Origin: Iodobacter fluviatilis
GTDB taxonomy: Bacteria; Pseudomonadota; Gammaproteobacteria; Burkholderiales; Chitinibacteraceae
Direction of reading: 5' to 3'
Assembly: GCF_004194535.1 (NCBI RefSeq)
Contig: NZ_CP025781.1
Span: 1,798,001 to 1,862,000 of the forward strand
DNA length: 64,000 nucleotides
In this document: positions 1 to 8,300 of the stretch, piece by piece
How the letters are laid out: every line of letters starts with the position of its first letter
Position numbering within the stretch: the first letter of the stretch is position 1
The notes under the pieces: model-generated
Seen by the model: the letters and a program-made list of their open reading frames with translations, nothing else
Told to the model about the DNA's origin: nothing
Databases searched by the model: none
Made by a program: the position numbers and the translations under genes

Positions 1-435
1 CAACTCGCCGCCTTCGTGCATCGAGCCCGGAGTTTCCGGTGCTACGTGCGAAGGAATACCGCGTGGGAAGGAGAATTGCTTAAACAGTCGTTGCATACCG
101 GCGGTAGTGCGGTCGATATGTGGATAAAACTCTTCGTAGCTGCCTTCCAGATAAGTATTTGCCACTAAACCCGGGCCACCGTGGCCAGGACCAGTGATAT
201 AAATCATTGGGCTTTTGCGTTGTTTGATAATGCGATTGGCGTGAACATAAATAAAATTCAGGCCAGGCGTTGTGCCCCAGTGGCCCAACAAACGAGGCTT
301 GATGTGGGCAAACTTCAGTTGTTCGGTAAGAAGCGGATTATCTAGCAAATAAATTTGGCCAACCGAAAGGTAGTTAGCCGCACGCCAGTAAGCGTGCATT
401 TTGTCGATTTGTGCAAGAGATAGCGGTTGAGTCAC
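1..435 (-). CDS. xfp: Phosphoketolase (xylulose-5-P/fructose-6-P), N-terminal part only
   Basis: The gene runs off the left edge; the first 145 codons are visible. The product resembles thiamine-diphosphate phosphoketolases, which split xylulose 5-phosphate or fructose 6-phosphate with phosphate to give acetyl phosphate and an aldose phosphate. Visible family segments are the N-terminal [15 protein letters not shown], then [16 protein letters not shown], then [11 protein letters not shown] and [20 protein letters not shown], all typical of the PP domain. The start chosen is GTG at 435, after a GAGGTG ribosome-binding site. Acetate kinase at 22.2-23.4 kb could use the acetyl phosphate, but the two genes are not in one operon. 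Family assignment is firm; the preferred sugar substrate cannot be judged. Confidence 0.93.
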   Translation of the reverse strand, partial: MTQPLSLAQIDKMHAYWRAANYLSVGQIYLLDNPLLTEQLKFAHIKPRLLGHWGTTPGLNFIYVHANRIIKQRKSPMIYITGPGHGGPGLVANTYLEGSYEEFYPHIDRTTAGMQRLFKQFSFPRGIPSHVAPETPGSMHEGGEL

Positions 436-501
436 GTAACACCTCGTCTAGAATTGCTGATCGGGAAATCTATTTATCAAGCATTTAAATGAGTACCTAA
501 G

Positions 502-670
502 CTAGCAGCCTGTCGGACTTAAGCGATCGTAGCGAGGGAAAGACCGGTTTGAAACAGATTTCGCGGGTTTTTAAGGCGAATAGCTGGCTATTCAACGAGA
601 AAATGCGTGAAATATGGCCAAATCCGGCTTTTCCGTAGTAGATCAGTCTTAAGTCCAACAGTCTGTCTAG
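502..670. repeat. CTAG-flanked foldback (MITE-like) element, copy 1
   Basis: A 169-bp imperfect palindrome. Its left end reads CTAGCAGCCTGTCGGACTTA and the right end is a slightly decayed inverse ending in CTAG. A central hairpin GAATAGC-TG-GCTATTC lies at 578-593. Near-identical copies are at 35370-35537 and 60931-61098, with divergent relatives at 4731-4899 and 48321-48468. It has no credible coding capacity. It lies in the gap of about 620 bp between phosphoketolase and nhaD; the rest of that gap (about 680-1000) is AT-rich with nothing recognisable. Confidence 0.85.
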
Positions 671-1001
671 ACCTTTGCCATCACTGTACGTTCCCATTTA
701 TTAACTTTTTGACACTTATTCCTTGCCCACCTGTTAAGGCCAGTGGTTGTTCTAGCTTCTTCACAAACGACTATACACAGCGCTTCATTTGAAACTTCTG
801 ACTAAGGTCAATGCTTTACCTTTTTCATAATAAATATTTATCACTGCGCCAAAAATCATTTAAAGCTAATTAGCCTCATCATCAAGTTAGCAAAACTAAC
901 TTTATACTTTACACCAACTTACGTAAAAATATAAAAACATTGCAAATACACACCATACCCAAGCAAAGCATCGTTAAAGCCTTTACTCAGAATAGGCGTC
1001 T

Positions 1002-1034
1002 AAAAAAATGGACACCTGCTAAGCAAGTGCCCAT
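1002..1034 (-). terminator. Rho-independent terminator after nhaD
   Basis: Read on the minus strand, a stem of about 10 bp (GGGCACTTGC with GCAGGTGTCC, including G-U pairs) and a 3-nt loop is followed by a run of T. It sits just downstream of the nhaD stop codon. Confidence 0.75.
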
Positions 1035-1057
1035 TCGTAATCATAAAACATGCATAT

Positions 1058-2461
1058 TTAAAATGAATGGCTAAAGAATACCAAGGTCATCACAATAAAT
1101 AGCGGCAATAATATTACGCATGACCAAGCCATATAGCCAAAGAAGCTAGGCATTTTAATCCCGCGGTCTTCAGCAACGGCTTTCACCATGAAATTAGGTG
1201 CATTACCGATATAACTTAATGCGCCCATAAAGACCGATCCTGCCGAAATAGCCAATAGAGTAGAGGCCATTGGGCCCATCATATATGCCGCATCGCCATG
1301 AGCTAGATTAAAGAACACTAGATAAGTCGGTGCATTATCCAAAAATGCCGATAGTAAACCCGTCATCCAGAAATACATATAATCAATTGGCCCACCGCTG
1401 GCATTGCTCACTGTATTCACCAATGACGCTAAATGCCCTGCCTCGCCAGCACGCAAAATTGCAATCGCTGGAGCCATAACAATAAAAATACCGGCAAATA
1501 ATTTAGCTACTTCTAAAATAGGGCCCCAATTAAAATCATTACCGGCCCGCACTTGCTTAGGTGTGAACTTTAAAGAAACCAATGCCAATGCCAGTAAAAT
1601 TAAATCGCGCATTAAATTTTGAATGGCCAACTCAGTGCCTGCAATATTCCAGCTAATCCCTGGCTTCCAAACCCCAGACATGACCACAGCAGCCACTACA
1701 GCAGCAATCAAAAAGAAATTGAATTTTCCATGAATTTTAATCGGCTTATCTTTAGTTTTATCAATCTCTAGCACGCCTTCTTTTTTGAAGTAATAGCTAT
1801 CAATAAAATAAAACACTGTCAGCAATACCGCAGCGGCAAAAGCCACTAAAGGCAACATATGGCTAAAGGTCCAGAAAAAATCTACTCCCTTTAAAAAACC
1901 AAGAAACAAGGGAGGATCACCCAGAGGGGTTAAACCACCACCAATATTTGCCACCAAGAAAATAAAGAACACCACCACGTGCACATTATGTTTACGGTTG
2001 TCATTGGCTTTAATCAAAGGGCGAATCAAGAGCATGGCCGCGCCAGTCGTTCCCATAATCGATGCCAATACCGTGCCTAAAGCTAAAAGACCGGTATTTA
2101 GCTTGGGTGAGCCGTGCAAGTTACCCCAGACCAATATCCCTCCCGAAATGGTGTAAAGGGCAAAAAGAATCAAGATAAAGGGTATGTATTCAGCAATCAT
2201 CGCATGGGCGATCACCCCTATCGAGACAGGTAAGCCAAACACCATGGTAAAGGGCAGCAAAAGGCATGCCACCCAGAATGCGGTGATCTTACCAAAGTGT
2301 AAATGCCAAAAATGAGGCGCAAATAAGGGAAATAGCGCAATCGAGAGCAAAATACCCACAAAAGGCAGTGCCCAAGCCAAGCTTAATTCTGCACCATTAA
2401 AATCAGCAGCCAGCGCAAAGGCTGGCAACACGCTTAAAACTGCAAAGAGGATTTTTTTCAT
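1058..2461 (-). CDS. nhaD: NhaD-type Na+/H+ antiporter
   Basis: A 467-residue inner-membrane protein of the ion transporter superfamily, NhaD branch, which exports Na+ or Li+ in exchange for H+. The N-terminus looks like a signal sequence (ends ALAADF, residues 1-21), as in other NhaD proteins, and about a dozen hydrophobic segments follow. The family signature [19 protein letters not shown] lies in the first half, and [15 protein letters not shown] and [16 protein letters not shown] in the second. The start codon overlaps the gloA stop codon (ATGA), so the two are probably translationally coupled and transcribed from upstream of gloA. A terminator follows at 1002-1034. Assignment is confident from the signature; ion specificity is taken from the family. 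Confidence 0.92.
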   Translation of the reverse strand: MKKILFAVLSVLPAFALAADFNGAELSLAWALPFVGILLSIALFPLFAPHFWHLHFGKITAFWVACLLLPFTMVFGLPVSIGVIAHAMIAEYIPFILILFALYTISGGILVWGNLHGSPKLNTGLLALGTVLASIMGTTGAAMLLIRPLIKANDNRKHNVHVVVFFIFLVANIGGGLTPLGDPPLFLGFLKGVDFFWTFSHMLPLVAFAAAVLLTVFYFIDSYYFKKEGVLEIDKTKDKPIKIHGKFNFFLIAAVVAAVVMSGVWKPGISWNIAGTELAIQNLMRDLILLALALVSLKFTPKQVRAGNDFNWGPILEVAKLFAGIFIVMAPAIAILRAGEAGHLASLVNTVSNASGGPIDYMYFWMTGLLSAFLDNAPTYLVFFNLAHGDAAYMMGPMASTLLAISAGSVFMGALSYIGNAPNFMVKAVAEDRGIKMPSFFGYMAWSCVILLPLFIVMTLVFFSHSF

Positions 2462-2838
2462 TTTTGAATAAATTCTATTTTGTAACCATCTGGGTCTTCA
2501 ACAAAAGCAATCACCGTGCTGCCATGCTTCATAGGGCCTGGCTCACGCACAACTTTGCCGCCTTTTTGCCGAACTTCTTCACAACAGGCATAAATATCAT
2601 CGATTTCAACCGCAATATGCCCATAAGCGTTACCCAAAACGTATTGTGCGGTATCCCAGTTATGGGTTAGCTCCAATACTGTAGCGTTGACTTCATCGTC
2701 ATAGCCTAAAAATGCCAGAGTAAAACGGCCTTCGGGGAAATCTTTGCTGCGTAATAAGCGCATACCAAGCACTTCGGTATAAAACTTGATAGAAAGCTCC
2801 AGATTGCCCACACGGAGCATGGTATGTAGCAAGCGCAT
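2458..2838 (-). CDS. gloA: Lactoylglutathione lyase (glyoxalase I)
   Basis: A cytosolic 126-residue enzyme that converts the methylglyoxal-glutathione hemithioacetal to S-lactoylglutathione. The start [10 protein letters not shown] matches the family start; an in-frame ATG six codons upstream is possible but less likely. All four metal ligands known from E. coli GloA are present at the same positions: His5, Glu56, His74 ([10 protein letters not shown]) and Glu122 (YKIEFIQK). That set and the compact length point to the Ni2+-dependent class. The stop codon overlaps the nhaD start by 4 bp, an unusual pairing of methylglyoxal detoxification with a cation antiporter. Confidence 0.95.
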   Translation of the reverse strand: MRLLHTMLRVGNLELSIKFYTEVLGMRLLRSKDFPEGRFTLAFLGYDDEVNATVLELTHNWDTAQYVLGNAYGHIAVEIDDIYACCEEVRQKGGKVVREPGPMKHGSTVIAFVEDPDGYKIEFIQK

Positions 2839-3071
2839 GACGATTGTCCATATCATAGAAAAACTTGAGTTTACCGTGTTTCACTGCAATTGCAGCATGC
2901 AAGCTTTTACATAAATTCACGGTTGATATAAAAATACTCTTACTTTTCAATCGAGCAAAGATTGCATATTTAGCACCAATCGCCCCTAGATCCTTATAAA
3001 TAAATAATGATAAAAATCAGTCACTAAGCGACGAAACACTGAGTTTCCGCTTGATTTAAGCTGTAAGGGGC

Positions 3072-3099
3072 TTGACACAAATTTAATTATCCTTATAAT
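3072..3099 (+). promoter_or_regulatory. Sigma-70 promoter of the tRNA-Lys array
   Basis: A perfect TTGACA (3072-3077) and a perfect TATAAT (3094-3099) are separated by 16 bp and followed by a GC-rich stretch (GCGACC), as expected for a stringently controlled stable-RNA promoter. The first tRNA begins 23 bp downstream of the -10 box. Confidence 0.88.
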
Positions 3100-3121
3100 G
3101 CGACCTCTCTGAAGTGTGAGC

Positions 3122-3197
3122 GGGTCGTTAGCTCAGTTGGTAGAGCAGCGGACTTTTAATCCGTTTGTCGCAGGTTCGAATCCCGCACGACCCACCA
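3122..3197 (+). tRNA. tRNA-Lys (UUU), copy 1
   Basis: A 76-nt cloverleaf with encoded CCA. The acceptor stem GGGTCGT pairs with ACGACCC. The anticodon loop is CTTTTAA, so the anticodon is UUU (Lys). The sequence is identical to the third tRNA of the array. Confidence 0.97.
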
Positions 3198-3214
3198 AAC
3201 ACACCGTATTTGCA

Positions 3215-3290
3215 GGGCTGTTAGCTCAGCTGGTAGAGCAGCGGACTCTTAATCCGTAGGTCGACAGTTCGAATCTGTCACAGCCCACCA
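3215..3290 (+). tRNA. tRNA-Lys (CUU)
   Basis: A 76-nt cloverleaf with encoded CCA. The acceptor stem GGGCTGT pairs with ACAGCCC. The anticodon loop CTCTTAA gives anticodon CUU (Lys). It lies between two identical UUU copies. Confidence 0.96.
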
Positions 3291-3318
3291 GTTTGAATAC
3301 ATCAGGAATGCCCTTTAT

Positions 3319-3394
3319 GGGTCGTTAGCTCAGTTGGTAGAGCAGCGGACTTTTAATCCGTTTGTCGCAGGTTCGAATCCCGCACGACCCACCA
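3319..3394 (+). tRNA. tRNA-Lys (UUU), copy 2
   Basis: Identical over 76 nt to the tRNA at 3122-3197, including the encoded CCA. It is the last member of the array and is followed by a terminator. Recombination between the two identical copies would remove the CUU gene. Confidence 0.97.
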
Positions 3395-3403
3395 AGAATA
3401 CTA

Positions 3404-3437
3404 AGAAAAGCCCAGTCTTCAGACTGGGCTTTTCTTT
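3404..3437 (+). terminator. Terminator of the tRNA-Lys array
   Basis: A perfect stem AAAAGCCCAGTC / GACTGGGCTTTT with a 4-nt loop and a following T-rich tract (TTTTCTTTT), 10 nt after the last tRNA. Confidence 0.92.
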
Positions 3438-3600
3438 TATCTGCTCCATACGTCCCTCACCTTCATAAACTAGATCCGCTCTATACTGAGATAGTTTTCC
3501 TCATGCGTGCTGTATTTAGGTTAAAATTTATTCTTACACTCCTCAAATTAGAAAAGCCCCCAACAACACATCGCATCAGTAAGATCAGGCCACTCGAATA

Positions 3601-4700
3601 ATGGGGCCATTGAACGCAATAAACGGTATTTTATTGCTGCTACTTACTTTAGCAATCGTGCAAATCTACCGATTAAGGCGCAAAAAGCGCTACCAAGCAC
3701 TGCTTGATAGCATTCCTAATTTAAATAAGCGCAGCCGCTTTGTAATTGTTAATCAAGCTTTTCGTAATATTTGGAATACCCGTGATCCAAATCAGCTAAT
3801 TGTCAAAGATGACTATTTTTTATCTACGGCTGATTTAGCAGCCAATTATCAGGCCGACGATATGCGGTTTATGCAAGCTGCCAAAGCGCTTCGCTTCGAA
3901 CACAATTTTAAACATTTTCGCGATGGCTCCCGTTGAATGGCGCTGATTAAAATACCGGTATATATGCACAGCCAGATTATTGGCACAGTAGGAATTACCC
4001 GAGATATTAGCGAGCGTAAAACAGCAGAAGAGCATTTATCTTGACTAGCACATCACGATCCGCTCACTCCATTGGGTAATCGCACTTATTTAGCCAATAT
4101 ACTCCAGCATAAAATTGATACCACTCAGCCATTTTTCCTTTGGCTTATTGATTTAGACCACTGGGGGCAGGTGATCAAGCTTGAACACAAGTAGCAGCCA
4201 ATCTACTCACCTTGATACCAAAATATTCAGGCTAGGGTGGTAACGAATTTGTGTTGCTGGATCAAGCAGCAATGGCCTATGTGATAAATCAAGCCTTAAT
4301 GCATGATCAAAGCCATTGAAAGCATAAAAGCGCTCAGCGCCGCAAACATCCCTTTGTGTTTATGGATGATTTTGGAACCTGTTACTCTAATTTATCTCTT
4401 ATTTAACAATTATCTTTACCCAAATTAAAATTTGATCGCAGCTTAATTAAAGATATTGCCAATAACCAATCCCAACAGCGCGTGTGCCATGCGCTACTTT
4501 ATTTAGCCAGCGCTTTAGAATTAAAAATTATTACCGAAGGCATAGAAACCCCTGAAGAAGCGCATTGGCTGTTTGCACAGAGCGTTTTATATGCACAAGG
4601 ATTTTGGTTTAACCATCCACTAGTGTGCAATCAATGCCGCTCTTATATTTTCTCTGCTCATTACACGGTCTATAACAGCTTATTATTTAAACATTTAAAC
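3601..4700 (+). pseudogene. Decayed PAS-GGDEF-EAL cyclic-di-GMP protein gene
   Basis: Three broken reading frames on one strand add up to the remains of a cyclic-di-GMP turnover protein. 3601-3936 codes for an N-terminal membrane segment (residues 5-24) and a PAS-like stretch, and stops after a frame break. 3937-4190 continues with IIGTVGITRDISERKTAEEHL, the usual PAS-to-GGDEF linker, and then LAHHDPLTPLGNRTYLAN, where the family has LxHxDxLTxLxNR. 4430-4650 has the C-terminal EAL hallmarks FDRSLIKDI, LELKIITEGIETPEE and AQGFWFNHP. The GGDEF core and the EAL motif itself are lost, and stops interrupt all frames, so no active enzyme can be made. Confidence 0.82.
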
Positions 4701-4730
4701 GAAATTGGATTATGCACATTTTTTTTCAGC

Positions 4731-4899
4731 CTAGGAGCTTGTCGGACTTAAGCGGTCGAAGCGGAAAATCGCATGATTAGAGACCAGATTTTGCAGCGTT
4801 TGCACTGCCAATAACGAGTTATTGGTCAAAAACACGGTGAAATATGGGCCAATCAGGTGATTTTGCAGCCGACTGATGCTAAGTCCGACAAGCTCCTAG
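4731..4899. repeat. CTAG-flanked foldback element, divergent variant
   Basis: A 169-bp relative of the element at 502-670. The terminal inverted repeat is CTAGGAGCTTGTCGGACTTA with a perfect inverse at the right end. The interior differs from the main family, but the central hairpin is kept: CCAATAAC-GA-GTTATTGG at 4808-4825. It directly follows the GGDEF-EAL pseudogene. Confidence 0.82.
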
Positions 4900-4970
4900 C
4901 ATTTTTAAGCTCCATCTGACTCGCTGCCGAGCTCGTACAACAAATAGGTCAGTAGGGAGCCGTCAGTGAG

Positions 4971-5138
4971 ATGAAGCCTGAGCGGATCAAGCAAATGCAA
5001 CAACCAAGCATGCATCTCGCATCCCAAGGCTGGGACGATGACGATGTCACTTTGTTTATAAAAAGAGAAAATGGGCAACTAGCAGCAAATGGGGCAAAAG
5101 CCCTCACAAAACTGCGAGCAGCCCAAGATAAACAATAG
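4971..5138 (+). CDS. Possible small ORF, 55 residues, no recognised family
   Basis: An open frame from ATG (4971) to TAG codes for a mostly polar product (begins MKPERIKQMQQPSMHLASQG, ends LRAAQDKQ). No convincing ribosome-binding site precedes it and I do not recognise it. It lies in the decayed 3.6-5.3 kb stretch, so it may be a chance frame or the end of a lost gene. Nothing else recognisable was seen between 4900 and 5372. Confidence 0.2.
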   Translation: MKPERIKQMQQPSMHLASQGWDDDDVTLFIKRENGQLAANGAKALTKLRAAQDKQ

Positions 5139-5372
5139 TGGAAACACCCTCACTATCAATATGCAATGCCATCAGCCCCATGCTGCCACGATCCACGGCG
5201 TTATTCAATTTAGCCCCGCTAGAGATCTATCAGTACGAGCACCTAATACTGGCTAAAAGTAAAACCATGGTGCTAAGGGGAGCTAGCTGCGCTTAGGAGA
5301 ATGCAAATAGGAAGATGGTTACCTCCCCACCTATTTAAGCTGAGGGGCACAGCATGCCATGCCGTACCCTGA

Positions 5373-8300
5373 CTAAGCCTGAATAAACCCGCGAATATAG
5401 CCGAGTAATTCTTCTTCTTGGTAAGGCTTGCCAAGGAAAGTATTTACTCCTAGCTCGAAAGCATAGTTTTTATGCTTATCCGCCGTGCGTGAGGTAATCA
5501 TAATGATAGGGATATGGCGTGTACCCTCATTGGCACGCACATTCCGGGTAAATTCAAAGCCATCCATACGCGGCATTTCGATATCCACCAACATTACATC
5601 AGGTTTAATATCAGATAGTTGCTGCAAGGCATCCAAACCATCTTTGGCCGTCAGAACTTGGAAGCCTTCACGCGCCAATAAGCGCCCAGTGATTTTACGT
5701 ACGGTCAGTGAATCATCCACAATCATCACTACCGGCGTGGTTTTCAGTGCTTCTGGGCTGATATGAATCGCAGTACTGCGCGTTTCCCCACGAGCTAACA
5801 GCGAAAGTGGATTCATAATCATCACCACGTCACCGTTACCCAATACTGTTGCGCCCGTTACGCCTGGAATCCGCGCTAATTGCGGCCCAATCGCTTTCAC
5901 CACCACCTCTTGATTACGCAGCAGCTCGTCAACATGCAAGGCCATACGGCTGCTACCGCTACGTAGCAAAATGACGGTGTTATAGCGTTTTTGCTCTGGT
6001 ACAGACTGCGTGTCGCCTAAAAGCCTTGGGAAATAGGCAAAGGGATAGCGAGAATCCATCCACTCTTGAAAGCGGTTTTCATAAATACTCTCTAGTGGCC
6101 CCAGCTTAATTTCCTGCACCTGCTCCACCATGCCAGATGGAATCGCATATTGCTGGCCATTAGCCTTCACCAAGACCACTTGCGTTACCGCCAAGGTCAA
6201 GGGCAGGTAGATTGTAAACGTAGTACCAACGCCAGTTTCGCTACTTACATCAATGTGGCCACCCAAATCCCCTAGCTTATTTTTCACCACATCCATACCA
6301 ATACCACGGCCAGATAAAGTGGTTAAGCTGCTAGCTGTAGTGATGCCCGGCTCAAAAATCAGCTCAGTGACCATTTGATCACTGGCGTTGTTATTAATGA
6401 GGCCTTTTTCAAGACCTTTAGCACGCAAACGAGTTAAGTCTAGGCCCTTACCATCATCTTTTAGTAGCAAGACCAGCTCATTGCCTTCTTGGCGAACTTC
6501 TACCTGTACTTCACCAAACTCTGACTTACCTAACGCAAGCCGCTGCTCAGTGCTTTCTAAGCCATGATCGATAGCGTTACGCAGCATATGTTCAAACGGC
6601 GACATCATTTGATCGAGTACGCCACGATCGATTTCTACTCGGCCACCACGTAATTCCAAGTTGACTTTCTTCCCAACCTCTTTACCGGTCTGACGAGTCA
6701 GGCGGTATAGGCGCTCAGACAAGCTACTAAACGGCACCATACGTACCCGCATCAGGCTTTGTTGTAGCTCCTTGGTCATCCGCGCTTGTTGAGATAGCGC
6801 CGAACTAGAATCGTCATGGTTTTTCAACAAGTTTTGCTGAATAGTAGCCACGTCATGCACGCTTTCAGCGATAAAGCGGGTTATTTCTTGCAAGCGGGTA
6901 AAGCGATCGAATTCAAGTGGGTCAAAGTTTGCCTCATCCCCATCGTGCTCTTTCACCTTGGCCTGCATTTGCGATTCTGCTTGGATTTCCAGCTCACGCA
7001 GCTGGCTGCGCAAACGATTTACGTTTTCTGTTAAATCGAGCAGGGATGATTTCATCGTCAGCATTTCGGCTTCAATACGCGATCGCGCGATCGATACCTC
7101 ACCAGCCTGATTTACCAGCTGATCCATCAGCTCTGATTTCACTCGGATTGTAGTGCTGGTATCCACCTCCACCAGCTTCGCCACAACGGGAGCAATAACC
7201 TCTTCTGGCTTCTTGCCACCTTTTAGCTCTTCGGCCAGCATTTGAATCAAATCAAAATCGGCATCAAAGGCGTCTAATAGCGACGAAGAATAATGGCTGC
7301 CTGCTGCCAGCAAGCGGCTTTCCATTTGATGGATCACCTCACCCATCCGCATCGCACCGGCCATACGCGCGCTACCTTTAAAGGTGTGTAAAACGCGGGC
7401 TAAAGCACGGGCATCTTTTTGATCTGGCTCTGGCACACGTAAGCCGCGCAATGACGCACTCATTTGCTGAATCAGCTCATCGGCTTCTTCAATAAACACC
7501 GGCAATAGCTGCTCATCGATATCGTCAAACTGCTCGCTATCTAGCTCCGCCTTACGCTGCAAGCCGTGCAAAGGATCTAAGAAATCAGGATCAATCTCCA
7601 GCAAATCGGCCAAGGCCGCATGCTGCTCAAACTCAATATCATCTTCAAAGTCATCCAATGGCCCAGTAGTGCTTGAAGAATCAACATCCAACAACCCATC
7701 TAATAATGGTGAGGCAATAGTTTTTAGCTCGTTTTCACTGATTTTTTTGGCTTGCTCTGCCGCCACTTCCAAAGATGACTCTGCTACTTGCAAGCCGTGT
7801 AAAGCCGGTTCAAGAGACGTAGCAATATCCGCTTCAGCCAAGTTAGGCTCAGCTAACAAGCCGTCTAATAATGACGATTCTAGATAAGAAGGCGCTTCAG
7901 CTTCAACGGCATGCTCAATATCTTCATTGGCCAGACTAAACTCAACAGCCAACAAATTTTCTAATAATGGCGACACTAGATGAAGAGGCGCTTCAGCCTC
8001 AACGGCATGCTCAATATCTTCATTGGCCAGACTAGGCTCGGCGGCTAACAAATTTTCTAACAATGGCGACGCTAGATGAGAAGGCGCTTCAGCCTCAACG
8101 GCATGCTCAATATCTTCATTGGCCAGACTAGGCTCGGCGGCTAACAAATTTTCTAACAATGGCGACACTAGATGAGAAGGCGCTTCAGCCTCAACGGCAT
8201 GTTCAATCTCTTCATTGGCCAGACTAGGCTCGGCGGCTAACAAATTTTCTAATAATGGCGACGCTAGATGAGAAGGCGCTTCAGCCTCAACGGCATGTTC

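Noticed and set aside
3395-3600. A genomic island integrated at the tRNA-Lys genes
   Set aside because: No integrase, no direct repeat of the tRNA 3' end and no island genes follow; only a decayed chromosomal-type gene is present.
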